Origin: Streptomyces sp. NBC_01481
Lineage (GTDB): Bacteria; Actinomycetota; Actinomycetes; Streptomycetales; Streptomycetaceae
NCBI RefSeq assembly: GCF_026339995.1
Contig: NZ_JAPEPT010000007.1
Span: forward strand, 228,501 to 292,500
Reading direction: 5' to 3'
DNA length: 64,000 nt
How positions within the stretch are numbered: position 1 is the first letter of the stretch; each line of letters starts with the position of its first letter. Of this stretch, positions 1-9,434 are shown in pieces. The position numbers and the translations under genes were made by a program. The notes under the pieces are model-generated. The model saw only the letters and a program-made list of their open reading frames with translations. It was not told the DNA's origin and ran no database searches.

Positions 1-2
1 TC

Positions 3-845
3 GCCACCCAGACCACCGAGGTCGCGGGCGTACAGAAGTGCGTCATCTCGCAGAGCGAGGACCGTGACACCTGCAAGAAGGGCGACCCCGTCTCGCCCGC
101 CCAGGCCGCCGGCCTGAAGGTGGGCGACAAGATCGTCGCCTTCAACGGAGAGCCCGTCGCCGACTGGACCACGCTGTCCAACCACATCCGCGAGACGATC
201 GGCCCGGCCGCCATCACCGTCGAGCGGGACGGCAAGCAGCAGGTCCTCAAGGCCACGCTTGCCAAGAACCTGGTGGTCAGGAAGGACGCGGACGGAGAGC
301 CCGTTCCCGAGGACTTCGTCGAGGCCGGCTATCTCGGCTTCGCGGCGCGGACCGAGATCCTGCCGCTCTCCTTCACCGACTCCGTGGACCGCATGGGCGA
401 CATGCTCGAGAACGGCGTCGAGTCCATCGTCGCGCTTCCGTCCAAGATCCCCGACCTGTGGAACGCGACTTTCTCGGACGGCGAGCGCAAGGCCGACTCC
501 CCGGTCGGCGTGGTCGGCGCGGCCCGCATCAGCGGTGAGGTGCTCAACCTGGACGTCCCGACGCAGAGCATCATCGCGACGTTCATGATGCTGCTCGCGG
601 GCTTCAACCTCTCCCTGTTCCTGTTCAACATGCTGCCCCTGCTGCCGCTGGACGGCGGACATATCGCGGGAGCTGTGTGGGAGTCCGTACGCCGCAACAT
701 CGCCAAGGTGTTCCGGCGTCCCGACCCGGGTCCCTTCGACGTCGCCAAGCTGATGCCGGTCGCCTATGTGGTGGCGGGAATCTTCATCTGCTTCACCCTG
801 CTCGTGCTGGTCGCCGACATCGTCAACCCGGTCAAAATCAGCTGA
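3..845 (+). CDS. M50 site-2 protease (RseP/Rip family), 5'-truncated by window edge
   Basis: Only the C-terminal 280 residues are present; the frame is open from the first bases, so the gene begins upstream of the window. The visible part holds the end of a PDZ domain (KVGDKIVAFNGEPV, about residues 39-52) and two membrane helices near the C-terminus. Between the helices is the family motif NMLPLLPLDGGH, which supplies the third zinc ligand. The HExxH zinc motif must lie upstream. Family members cut membrane-embedded substrates such as anti-sigma factors inside the bilayer. The position just before ispG matches the usual actinobacterial order dxr - protease - ispG, but dxr is outside the window. 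The family call is firm; the substrate is unknown. Confidence 0.9.
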   Translation, partial: ATQTTEVAGVQKCVISQSEDRDTCKKGDPVSPAQAAGLKVGDKIVAFNGEPVADWTTLSNHIRETIGPAAITVERDGKQQVLKATLAKNLVVRKDADGEPVPEDFVEAGYLGFAARTEILPLSFTDSVDRMGDMLENGVESIVALPSKIPDLWNATFSDGERKADSPVGVVGAARISGEVLNLDVPTQSIIATFMMLLAGFNLSLFLFNMLPLLPLDGGHIAGAVWESVRRNIAKVFRRPDPGPFDVAKLMPVAYVVAGIFICFTLLVLVADIVNPVKIS

Positions 846-862
846 ATGATCCCTTTGGTGAC

Positions 863-887
863 GGCTGGACACCCTTTGTGTCCGGCC
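863..887 (+). terminator. hairpin after the site-2 protease gene
   Basis: A stem of about ten base pairs (GGCTGGACAC pairing with GTGTCCGGCC, with one G-T pair) closes a five-base loop, 18 bases after the protease stop. It is followed by TTCACCTTTGTGTGG, only weakly T-rich. It may end the protease message or lie in the ispG leader. Confidence 0.5.
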
Positions 888-1006
888 TTCACCTTTGTGT
901 GGCGTTTCCCTTGCGATGTGCTCCGGTCAACCTCCGTGCCGTAATCTCGGAGCCTGGAGCCCGCCGATCTCGGGACCTCGATCCACACCTTGGGGTTGCA
1001 CAGCAG

Positions 1007-2161
<1,155 letters not shown>

Positions 2162-2207
2162 TCAGCGCGTACCGGCCCCGTTGTACGCCCCAGGGCGTTC
2201 AGCGGGC

Positions 2208-2396
2208 CAAGGGGGTGCCTTGTGGATCTTGCCGGGCTCGCGTGCCCTGGCACGCACGCTCGCTGCGTTGTCGTCAGTCGCCTACGCTCCGCGTGGGCTC
2301 CTTCCTCCGCCTTGCGATCGCACGCACCACAGTGACATCAGCCGCTCCGCGGCGGGCCGCTCGCTGACCCGGCCTGATCCACAAGGCACCCCCTTG
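2208..2396. repeat. MITE-like element with 21-bp perfect terminal inverted repeats
   Basis: Bases 2208-2228 are the exact reverse complement of 2376-2396. The inverted match continues imperfectly inward (GCCGGGCTCGCG against GCCGGGTCAGCG) and outward (TCAGCG on both sides with a three-base offset). The 189-bp element holds no credible open frame and fills the ispG-GNAT gap. No target-site duplication is evident. It could be a non-autonomous transposon relic, or a dispersed element that folds as RNA into a long hairpin. Confidence 0.7.
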
Positions 2397-2469
2397 CGCT
2401 GAGCTCGGCAGGCCCTGGACCTGCCAGGTACAGTTCGGAGATCAGCAGACCGTATGGTGAGGCCCCCTC

Positions 2470-3315
2470 GTGTTGACGCAGACCACCACCCGGGTCCTCG
2501 ACCCCAGTGACCTCGGCGCAGCGCTCGCCATCCTGGAGAGCGAGCCTGTCGCCAACGCCTTCATCACGTCGCGCGTCCAGGTCGCCGGACTCGACCCGTG
2601 GCGCCTGGGCGGTGAGATGTGGGGCTGGTACGCCGACGGGCGGCTGCGCTCGCTGTGCTACTCCGGCGCCAACCTCGTCCCCATCTGTGCCACCCCCGAG
2701 GCCGTGCGCGCCTTCGCCGACCGGGCGCGCAGAGCCGGCCGCCGCTGCTCCTCCATCGTCGGCCCCGCCGAGCCCACCTCCCAGCTGTGGGGGCTGCTGG
2801 AGCCGAGCTGGGGCCCGGCCAGGGACGTACGCGCAAACCAGCCGCTGATGGTCACCCAGCAGATTCCCCAGGGCATCGAGCCCGACCCGTACGTCCGCCG
2901 GATCCGCAAGGACGAGATGGACGTGATCATGCCGGCCTGCGTGGCGATGTTCACCGAGGAGGTCGGCATCTCGCCGATGGCCGGCGACGGCGGACTGCTC
3001 TACCAGGCCCGCGTCGCCGAACTCGTCGGCGCCGGACGGTCGTTCGCCCGCATCGACGACGGCCAGGTCGTCTTCAAGGCCGAGATCGGCGCGGCCACCA
3101 ACGAGGCCTGCCAGATCCAAGGCGTCTGGGTGGCACCGGAGTTCCGCGGCCGCGGGCTGTCCGAGACCGGCATGGCGGCCGTGCTGCGCTACGCCCTCGC
3201 GGACGTCGCCCCGGTCGTCAGCCTCTACGTCAACGACTACAACACCGCAGCCCGAGCGGCATACCGCAGGGTCGGTTTCAGCGAGGTCGGCGCCTTCATG
3301 AGCGTGCTGTTCTGA
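2470..3315 (+). CDS. GNAT acetyltransferase with N-terminal DUF4081-type domain
   Basis: This 281-residue protein has two halves. Residues 1-130 resemble the domain that precedes GNAT in actinobacterial proteins (RVLDPSDLGAALAILESEPVANAFI). Residues 135-281 are a GNAT fold with the acetyl-CoA motif VAPEFRGRGLSETGMAAVL and the C-terminal strand VSLYVNDYNTAARAAYRRVGF. It should move an acyl group from acyl-CoA to an unknown amine in the cytosol. The start is a GTG at 2470; no strong ribosome site is visible. The repeat element 2208-2396 sits just upstream, so the promoter must lie in the short stretch 2397-2469 or inside the element. A second GNAT gene follows after 29 bases. Confidence 0.88.
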   Translation: MLTQTTTRVLDPSDLGAALAILESEPVANAFITSRVQVAGLDPWRLGGEMWGWYADGRLRSLCYSGANLVPICATPEAVRAFADRARRAGRRCSSIVGPAEPTSQLWGLLEPSWGPARDVRANQPLMVTQQIPQGIEPDPYVRRIRKDEMDVIMPACVAMFTEEVGISPMAGDGGLLYQARVAELVGAGRSFARIDDGQVVFKAEIGAATNEACQIQGVWVAPEFRGRGLSETGMAAVLRYALADVAPVVSLYVNDYNTAARAAYRRVGFSEVGAFMSVLF

Positions 3316-3344
3316 CCTCGAGCCGCGCAAAGTAGGGTTCGCGC

Positions 3345-3914
3345 ATGGCAGCACTCTCAGGCGGTGGACCGCAGACCCCCAGCGTCGTCGTGGCCCCGGT
3401 CGATCTCTCCGCGCGGATCGACGAAGCCCTCGCGGTGCAGGCCCTCGCTTTCGGGCTCAGCGACGACGAGGTCGAGGTGCGCCGCCATATCGTCTACCGG
3501 CATCTCCTGCACCCCGGCGCGCGTGCGCTGGGCGCGCTGACGGAGACGGGACGGCTCGTCGGCTTCGTGTACGGCATGCCCAACAGCCGCACCCACTGGT
3601 GGTCCACCGTCGTCGAGCCGTATCTGCGCCGCAACGGCACCGACAGCTGGCTCGACGACTCCTTCGTGATCACCGAGCTCCATGTCCACCCCGGCTTCCA
3701 GGGGCGCGGCATCGGCCGCTCGCTGATCACCACGATCACCGACAGCGTCGAGCAGCCGCGCTCGATCCTCTCCGCGATCGACATCGAGAGCCCGGCCCGC
3801 GGCCTGTACCGCGCGCTCGGCTACCAGGACCTCGCGCGCCAGGTGATGTTCCCCAGTGCACCCAGTCCGTACGCCGTGATGGGCGCCCCGCTGCCGCTGC
3901 TGCGCGACAACTGA
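3345..3914 (+). CDS. GNAT family N-acetyltransferase
   Basis: A single-domain GNAT of 189 residues. Its CoA-binding loop reads VHPGFQGRGIGRSLI (about residues 114-128), followed by AIDIESPARGLYRALGYQDLARQ, the usual last strand and helix. The substrate cannot be told from the sequence. It starts at ATG 3345, 29 bases after the upstream GNAT, so the two are probably co-transcribed. It is not a close copy of that neighbour, which has an extra N-terminal domain. proS follows after 65 bases. Confidence 0.88.
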   Translation: MAALSGGGPQTPSVVVAPVDLSARIDEALAVQALAFGLSDDEVEVRRHIVYRHLLHPGARALGALTETGRLVGFVYGMPNSRTHWWSTVVEPYLRRNGTDSWLDDSFVITELHVHPGFQGRGIGRSLITTITDSVEQPRSILSAIDIESPARGLYRALGYQDLARQVMFPSAPSPYAVMGAPLPLLRDN

Positions 3915-3979
3915 TTTCCGCCTGCCGGTGCGGCCCGGCTAACCTCCTGCTCATCACACATTCCGAGCAGGAGTTCACC

Positions 3980-5674
3980 ATGGCCCAGGTCCAGCGCATG
4001 TCCCGTCTGATGGTCAAGACACTGCGCGACGACCCGGCGGACGCCGAGACGCTCAGCCACAAGCTTCTGGTGCGCGCCGGTTACGTCAGGCGCAACGCCG
4101 CCGGTATCTGGTCCTGGCTGCCGCTGGGCAAGAAGGTCCTGGAGAACGTCACTCGCGTGGTGCGCGAGGAGATGGACGCGATCGGCGCGCAGGAGGTGCT
4201 GCTGCCGGCGCTGCTGCCCAAGGAGCCCTACGAGGCGACGGGCCGCTGGGAGGAGTACGGCGCGGAGCTTTTCCGCCTCCACGACCGCAAGGGCGCGGAC
4301 TACCTCCTCGGCCCGACGCACGAGGAGATCTTCACCCAGCTTGTCAAGGATCAGTGCACGTCCTACAAGGACCTGCCCGTGATCCTCTACCAGATCCAGA
4401 CGAAGTACCGCGACGAGGCGCGTCCGCGTTCGGGCATCCTGCGCGGCCGCGAGTTCCAGATGAAGGACTCGTACTCCTTCGACACGAGCGACGAGGGCCT
4501 GGCCGAGTCGTACGCGCTGCACCGCGAGGCGTACATCAAGACCTTCCGGCGCCTCGGGCTCGAGCACCGCATCGTCTCGGCGGTCTCGGGCGCGATGGGC
4601 GGCTCGGCGTCGGAGGAGTTCCTGGCTCCGGCCGCGGCGGGCGAGGACACCTTCGTCTACTGCCCCTCCTGCGACTACGCCGCGAACACCGAGGCCGTGA
4701 CCTTCGCGGCCGAGGCCGTCGACGCCGCCGGGCACGGTCCCGTCGAGGAGCTGGACACCCCCGACACCCCCACGATCGAGTCGCTCGCCGAGCACCTGGG
4801 CGTCCCTGCCTCGGCCACGCTCAAGAACCTCCTGGTCAAGGTCGACGGCGAGATCGTCGCGGTGGGTGTGCCCGGCAACCGCGAGGTGGACCTGGGCAAG
4901 CTGTCGGACCACCTGGCCCCCGCGGAGGTCGAGCTGGTCACCGCTGAGGACTTCACGGGCCGCCCCGACCTCGTACGCGGCTACGTCGGCCCGCAGGGCC
5001 TGGAGAAGGTCCGCTACATCGCCGACCCGCGGGTCGCGCCCGGCACCGCGTGGATCACCGGCGCGAACAAGCCCGACACACACGCGCGCAATGTCGTCGC
5101 GGGCCGGGACTTCACGGTCGACGACTACCTCGACGTGGTCGTCGTCGAGGACGGCGACCCGTGCCCCAAGTGCGGGGCGGGGCTGAAGCTCGACCGCGCC
5201 ATCGAGATCGGCCACATCTTCCAGCTGGGCCGCAAGTACGCCGACGCCTTCCAGCTCGACGTCCTCGGTCAGAACGGCAAGCCGGTCCGGGTGACCATGG
5301 GCTCGTACGGCATCGGCGTCTCCCGCGCGGTGGCTGCCCTGGCCGAGCAGACGGCCGACGACAAGGGCCTGTGCTGGCCGCGCGAGATCGCCCCGGCGGA
5401 CGTCCACGTGGTCGCCGCGGGCAAGGCGCTCCAGACGGAGCTGGCTCTGGAGGTCGCGGAGCAGCTGGCGGCGGCGGGCCTGCGGGTGCTCGTCGACGAG
5501 CGGCCGGGTGTCTCGCCGGGTGTGAAGTTCACCGACGCGGAGCTGATCGGCGTCCCGAAGATTGTGGTGGCGGGACGTCGTGCGTCGGAGGGCGTGGTGG
5601 AACTGAAGGACCGCCGGACGGGTGAGCGCGAGGAGCTGACGGTGGCGGAGGCGGTGTCGCGGCTGCGGGGGTAG
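3980..5674 (+). CDS. proS: prolyl-tRNA synthetase (bacterial type with editing insert)
   Basis: ProRS charges tRNA-Pro with proline in the cytosol. The 564 residues match the bacterial form. The class II catalytic core includes YLLGPTHEE, YRDEARPRSGILRGREF and MKDSYSFD. A YbaK-like editing insert lies between about residues 250 and 390 (VPASATLKNLLVKVDGEIVA), and clears mischarged Ala-tRNA. GSYGIGVSRAVAALAEQ is motif 3, and an anticodon-binding domain ends the protein. The start is the ATG at 3980 (MAQVQRMSRLMVKT), preceded by GAGCAGGAG at 3965-3973. The open frame continues further upstream but overlaps the GNAT gene there. Confidence 0.97.
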   Translation: MAQVQRMSRLMVKTLRDDPADAETLSHKLLVRAGYVRRNAAGIWSWLPLGKKVLENVTRVVREEMDAIGAQEVLLPALLPKEPYEATGRWEEYGAELFRLHDRKGADYLLGPTHEEIFTQLVKDQCTSYKDLPVILYQIQTKYRDEARPRSGILRGREFQMKDSYSFDTSDEGLAESYALHREAYIKTFRRLGLEHRIVSAVSGAMGGSASEEFLAPAAAGEDTFVYCPSCDYAANTEAVTFAAEAVDAAGHGPVEELDTPDTPTIESLAEHLGVPASATLKNLLVKVDGEIVAVGVPGNREVDLGKLSDHLAPAEVELVTAEDFTGRPDLVRGYVGPQGLEKVRYIADPRVAPGTAWITGANKPDTHARNVVAGRDFTVDDYLDVVVVEDGDPCPKCGAGLKLDRAIEIGHIFQLGRKYADAFQLDVLGQNGKPVRVTMGSYGIGVSRAVAALAEQTADDKGLCWPREIAPADVHVVAAGKALQTELALEVAEQLAAAGLRVLVDERPGVSPGVKFTDAELIGVPKIVVAGRRASEGVVELKDRRTGEREELTVAEAVSRLRG

Positions 5675-5689
5675 CGCCTGCGGCGGGCC

Positions 5690-5812
5690 TTGTCCCCTAC
5701 CCGCCCCTTCCCGAACTGGGGGCAAGCCCCCACACCCCCGTACGCCCTTCCGGCGTTTGAGGCGCGGGGTCTGGGGCGGAGCCCTAGTTACGGGAAGGGG
5801 CGGGGTGGGGAA
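5690..5812. repeat. intergenic dispersed repeat between convergent proS and APH-like gene
   Basis: The stretch contains CCGGCGTTTGAGGCGCGGGG followed by TCTGGGGCGGAGCC, then CGGGAAGGGGCGGGGTGGGG. The first module recurs near 60253-60285; the second recurs at about 16255-16275 and 16395-16415. It holds no gene. It lies between convergent genes, so it may serve as a bidirectional terminator. A hairpin from CTGGGGGCAAGCCCCCA is also present. Confidence 0.6.
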
Positions 5813-6682
5813 CTACAACCAGCCCGCGAACTCCAGCGCCAGTTCCCCCTCCCGCCGCCGCCCCGCAGCAATCGCCCGCGTACCCGACTCCACCGCCCTG
5901 AACAGCGTCCACCCCCGCAAACGGTCCGCGTCCACCTCGAGCGAGTCCGCCAGCCTGTTCACCCTGCGGCGGGCCGCCGACGCTCCCGCCGCGGAGGCGA
6001 TCAGGTCCTCGACGCGGTCGCGGACCAGCCGGGCCAGGTCGTAGGCGCGCTCTCCGACCAGCGGCTCGGGGCCGACCGCCAGCCAGGGGGTGCGGTCGGC
6101 CGCGAGGACCTTGCCCTGGCGGAAGTTGCCGTGCAGCAGCAGGAGTTCGGGGGACAGGGCAGTGAGCTCGTCCCGCGCCGAGAGCGCCGCCGAGACCAGC
6201 CCGGCCGATCCGGCGGACGCCCGCATCGCCTCCGCCTGACGTGCCGTCCGTTCCGCGACCGTCTCGAAGTCGTGGTCCGCCGGAGGCTCGACCCACAGCC
6301 GCCGCACCGCCCCCGCCGCCTCCAGCAGCGCCTTGGCCTCCGGCAGGGACCGCAGCGAGACTTCCGGATGCAGCCGTTCGAGCAGCAGCGCGCCGTCCCC
6401 GGCGCCGAGGAGACGGACCGTGCCGAAACCGTCCCAGTGCGCGAGCGCCGCCCGCTCCAGGGGCGGGGACGCGGAGGGCGGGGCGACCTTGAGCGCCGCG
6501 GCCGTGCCGTCGGGCCGGCGTACGAGAAGGACCAGACTGCTCCGGCCGCCGGGTGCCATCACCCGCTCGACGTCCAGCTCCCAGCGGTCCGCCGCCTCCT
6601 GGACGGTCTTGGGCAGCTGCCCGAGCCAGTCGTCACTCTCGCCCAGAGCCCGGACGAGCCGCTGCGGCGCTTCGAAAGCCAT
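5813..6682 (-). CDS. aminoglycoside-phosphotransferase-fold protein with degenerate active site
   Basis: The 289-residue protein resembles the APH(6)/streptomycin kinase family: ATP-binding lysine in AAALKV (K65), then LLLHGNFRQGKVLAADRTPW and VGERAYDLARLVRDR. Three catalytic positions are changed. The family HGD reads HGN (N186), the HxDxxxxN asparagine is K191, and the metal-binding aspartate of the usual IDPKP segment is glycine (AVGPEP, G204). It therefore probably lacks phosphotransferase activity and may have a binding or regulatory role. It is likely the last gene of a minus-strand operon after the two ferritin-like genes (gap of 23 bases). The start at 6682 is reasonable. Confidence 0.8.
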   Translation of the reverse strand: MAFEAPQRLVRALGESDDWLGQLPKTVQEAADRWELDVERVMAPGGRSSLVLLVRRPDGTAAALKVAPPSASPPLERAALAHWDGFGTVRLLGAGDGALLLERLHPEVSLRSLPEAKALLEAAGAVRRLWVEPPADHDFETVAERTARQAEAMRASAGSAGLVSAALSARDELTALSPELLLLHGNFRQGKVLAADRTPWLAVGPEPLVGERAYDLARLVRDRVEDLIASAAGASAARRRVNRLADSLEVDADRLRGWTLFRAVESGTRAIAAGRRREGELALEFAGWL

Positions 6683-6705
6683 GCGTTCGTTGATCCTTTT
6701 CCCCT

Positions 6706-7137
6706 TCAGCCTGTTCGACTCCCGGACCGCTCGGCGAGCCCAGGAAAGGCTACGCCGCTGCCGCGCCAGCGCACCGCGCGGACGGCCGCCTCGCGCAGCG
6801 CGCCCGCAGCCTCCTTCCGCAGCGGTCCGCCCGCGGCCCGTACGAGGTCGGAGTAGACGTTCGCGACCCGGTCCTCCAGCACGGCGGCGAGCCGCAGGGC
6901 CGCGGCCGCGTCCGGGACCGGAAAGGGCAGCGCGTACGCGGCGGCCGACGCGGCGGGCTCGCCGCCCAGGTCGCGGGCCGTGCGGGCCAGCGCGTCACGG
7001 CGGGCCCGGTGCGCGGCGTAGGCGGCCTTCACCTCGGCCCTGCGGGCCTCGCCGATCCGGCCGCCGACGACCCCGTACCCGTACACCGCCGCGTGCTCGG
7101 CCGCGAGCGCGGCCTGTATGGCGTCAAGCGTGCTCAT
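6706..7137 (-). CDS. ferritin-like domain protein (DUF4439 type)
   Basis: A 143-residue alpha-helical protein opening with MSTLDAIQAALAAEHAAVYGYGVVGG, typical of the actinobacterial ferritin-like family. An E-H pair appears early (AAEHAAVYGYG) and long alanine-rich helices follow. There is no signal peptide, so it is probably cytosolic. Its start overlaps the 3' end of the lipoprotein gene by 14 bases, which indicates translational coupling. Both proteins have the same fold and may act as a pair across the membrane. Metal binding is inferred from the family and is not shown by clear ligands. Confidence 0.78.
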   Translation of the reverse strand: MSTLDAIQAALAAEHAAVYGYGVVGGRIGEARRAEVKAAYAAHRARRDALARTARDLGGEPAASAAAYALPFPVPDAAAALRLAAVLEDRVANVYSDLVRAAGGPLRKEAAGALREAAVRAVRWRGSGVAFPGLAERSGSRTG

Positions 7138-7648
7138 CGCGAGCCCCCTTCGTCAGCAGGTACTCATGCGTGGCGCCGGCCGCCGCCACCGAGGCGAGCA
7201 GCCGCGCCAGCTCCGGCTCCGCGTCGAGGAGCGCGGCGGAGTACGCGTCGCAGGTGCGGCGCTCGGCCGCGGCCAGTGATCTGAGCGCGGCCGGGGCATC
7301 GGCGGGAACCGGTGTCGCCGACGCCACCCGCGTCGTCTCTCCGAGCGCCGTGACATGCTCGGCGACCGCGGCCCGCAGGGCGGCCAACTGCCCTGCCAGG
7401 GCCGGATGTTGCGCGATGACGGCGTCGTACTGGTCACGCAGAGCACCGCTCTCCGCGGCGAGCCGCCGCCGCAGCGTCGCCCGAGCGCGCGCCGGATCGG
7501 GAGCCGAGCCGGCGGTGCGTCGGCGCTCCGGCTCCTCGTTCGAACAGCCCGTCAACGCCGTGACCGCGACCGCACCCGTCGCGATGAGCGCGCGCCTGCG
7601 TGTCGTCGCCGTGCGCCCCACGCCTGTCTCCCTACGACCATTGATCAT
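7124..7648 (-). CDS. ferritin-like lipoprotein, probably Tat-exported
   Basis: The 174-residue product begins MINGRRETGVGRTATTRRRALIATGAVAVTALTGCS when broken at the signal: TTRRRALI resembles a twin-arginine motif and LTGC is a lipobox, so it should be an anchored outer-face lipoprotein. The mature part is helical (LRRRLAAESGALRDQYDAVI, ERRTCDAYSAALLDAEPELA), consistent with a ferritin-like bundle. ATG 7648 is chosen; a GTG at 7621 (VGRTATTRRR) is equally able to start the signal peptide. The frame runs further back into rimP on the other strand, which is not credible. It overlaps the next gene by 14 bases. Function is unknown. Confidence 0.75.
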   Translation of the reverse strand: MINGRRETGVGRTATTRRRALIATGAVAVTALTGCSNEEPERRRTAGSAPDPARARATLRRRLAAESGALRDQYDAVIAQHPALAGQLAALRAAVAEHVTALGETTRVASATPVPADAPAALRSLAAAERRTCDAYSAALLDAEPELARLLASVAAAGATHEYLLTKGARDEHA

Positions 7649-7772
7649 CGCCGCAGGCGAGCGTACCTGCGAGTCCGGCACAGGTGGACGGCAACACCCC
7701 TCGGAACCGGATACCCTTTGAGCTGACACGCGACGATCCCACAACAGCACACGCGGCCGAGGAGTCACCCGG

Positions 7773-8270
7773 ATGAGCACCACCCAGAGCGAGAGGCTGC
7801 GCGGGCTGCTGGAACCGCTCGTCAGCGCCGCGGACCTGGATCTGGAAGAGATCGAGGTGTCCCGGGCGGGCAAGCGCCGCATGCTGAGGATCATCGTGGA
7901 TTCCGACGAGGGCGCCACGCTGGACGCCTGTGCCGAGCTGAGCCGCGTCATCTCGCAGAAGCTCGATGAGACGGACGAGATGGGCGACGGCGAGTACGTA
8001 CTCGAAGTGAGCTCGCCCGGCGCCGACCGCCCGCTGACCGAACACCGCCACTACGTTCGCGCGACCGGCCGCCTTGCGAAGCTCCAGCTGCACGAGAGCG
8101 GCGAACTGGTGGCGCGCATCCTCACCGTGGACGACGAGGGACTCGACCTCGAGGTGCCAGGTGTGAAGGGGCGCAAGCCCACCTCCCGCCGGGTCGCCTT
8201 CGCGGAGATCGCCAAGGCCCGCGTGGAGCTCGAGTTCAACCGCAAGGACAAGAAGGAAGAGGAGGCGTAG
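7773..8270 (+). CDS. rimP: ribosome maturation factor RimP
   Basis: RimP assists assembly of the 30S ribosomal subunit. The 165-residue protein has the N-terminal alpha/beta domain (EPLVSAADLDLEEIEVSRAGKRRMLRI), the segment EVSSPGADRPLTEHRHYVRATGR typical of the family, and a C-terminal SH3-like domain. It ends with a lysine/glutamate-rich tail. The ATG at 7773 follows GAGGAGTCACCCGG, a good ribosome site. nusA starts two bases after its stop, the usual rimP-nusA-infB arrangement. The promoter should lie between 7649 and 7772, shared with the divergent lipoprotein gene. Confidence 0.95.
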   Translation: MSTTQSERLRGLLEPLVSAADLDLEEIEVSRAGKRRMLRIIVDSDEGATLDACAELSRVISQKLDETDEMGDGEYVLEVSSPGADRPLTEHRHYVRATGRLAKLQLHESGELVARILTVDDEGLDLEVPGVKGRKPTSRRVAFAEIAKARVELEFNRKDKKEEEA

Positions 8271-8272
8271 CC

Positions 8273-9316
8273 GTGGACATCGACGTAAAGCTCCTGAAGG
8301 GCTTGGCACAAGAGAAGGAGATCCCCTTCGACCTGCTGGTCGAGGCGATCGAGTCGGCCCTCCTCATCGCGTACCACCGCACCGAGGGCAGCCGCCGCCA
8401 CGCCCGTGTCGTGCTGAGCCGGGACACCGGCCATGTGACGGTGTGGGCCAAGGAGGACGCTGCCGACCTCGAAGAGGGTCAGGAGCCCAAGGAGTTCGAC
8501 GACACTCCCTCCGACTTCGGCCGGATCGCGGCCACGACCGCCCGCCAGGTCATCCAGCAGCGGCTGCGGGACGCCGAGAACGACGTCACCTTCGGTGAGT
8601 ACGCCCGCCGTGAGGGCGATGTCGTCGCGGGCATGGTGCAGCAGGGCAAGGACCCCAAGAACGTCCTGGTCAGGCTGGACGACAAGCTTGAGGCCATCCT
8701 TCCGGTGCAGGAGCAGGTGCCGGGCGAGGAGTACACCCACGGCCTGCGCCTGCGTACGTACGTCGTGCGCGTCGCCAAGGGTGTGCGCGGTCCGTCCGTG
8801 ACCCTGTCGCGCACCCACCCGAACCTGGTGAAGAAGCTCTTCGCGCTGGAGGTCCCGGAGATCGCGGACGGCAGCGTCGAGATCGCGGCGATCGCCCGCG
8901 AGGCCGGCCACCGCACCAAGATCGCTGTTCGCTCGACCCGCTCCGGGCTGAACCCGAAGGGTGCCTGTATCGGCCCGATGGGCAGCCGTGTGCGTAATGT
9001 CATGGCCGAGCTGCACGGCGAGAAGATCGACATCGTGGACTGGTCGGACGACCCGGCCGAGATGGTGGCGAACGCCCTCTCGCCGGCCCGCGTCAGCAAG
9101 GTGGAGATCGTCGACCTCGGCGCCCGTTCCGCGCGGGTGACCGTGCCCGACTACCAGCTGTCGCTGGCGATCGGCAAGGAGGGGCAGAACGCCCGCCTGG
9201 CCGCCCGCCTCACCGGCTGGCGCATCGACATCCGCCCGGACACGGAGCAGAGCGGCGAGCAGGGTTCCGAGCACCGATCCGAGCACCGATCCGAGCACCG
9301 CTCCGACCAGGGCTGA
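8273..9316 (+). CDS. nusA: transcription termination/antitermination protein NusA
   Basis: NusA binds RNA polymerase and nascent RNA to control pausing and termination. The 347-residue protein has the N-terminal polymerase-binding domain (MDIDVKLLKGLAQEKEIP), an S1 domain from about residue 110 (VVAGMVQQGKDPKNVLVRL), and two KH domains (GACIGPMGSRVRNVMAEL and LAIGKEGQNARLAARLTG). It lacks the C-terminal acidic repeats of enterobacterial NusA, as is normal in actinobacteria. The GTG start lies two bases after rimP. The last 20 or so residues are a repetitive tail of EHRS units encoded by a tandem repeat. Confidence 0.96.
   Translation: MDIDVKLLKGLAQEKEIPFDLLVEAIESALLIAYHRTEGSRRHARVVLSRDTGHVTVWAKEDAADLEEGQEPKEFDDTPSDFGRIAATTARQVIQQRLRDAENDVTFGEYARREGDVVAGMVQQGKDPKNVLVRLDDKLEAILPVQEQVPGEEYTHGLRLRTYVVRVAKGVRGPSVTLSRTHPNLVKKLFALEVPEIADGSVEIAAIAREAGHRTKIAVRSTRSGLNPKGACIGPMGSRVRNVMAELHGEKIDIVDWSDDPAEMVANALSPARVSKVEIVDLGARSARVTVPDYQLSLAIGKEGQNARLAARLTGWRIDIRPDTEQSGEQGSEHRSEHRSEHRSDQG
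9266..9313 (+). repeat. 12-bp tandem repeat at the nusA 3' end
   Basis: Unit TCCGAGCACCGA is repeated three times in a row (third unit ends in C), then TCCGACCAG. It encodes SEHRSEHRSEHRS at the NusA C-terminus. Because the unit is a multiple of three, copy-number change keeps the frame. Confidence 0.85.
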
Positions 9317-9434
9317 GGAATGAATCCGTTCGGGACGCCGTTGCGCTGACGGCGGGACCCGGCCGCGATCAAGACAACAACCGTTCGATTCTTGCCCCAA
9401 AGGGGTGAGGTCGGTGCGGGGAGGTAGACTGAAG

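Noticed and set aside
2181..2402. Short plus-strand frame inside the 189-bp repeat element
   Set aside because: It is formed by the inverted-repeat sequence and has no start signal or conserved feature.
3821..5725. Long minus-strand frame opposite proS
   Set aside because: Shadow of proS with no family features.
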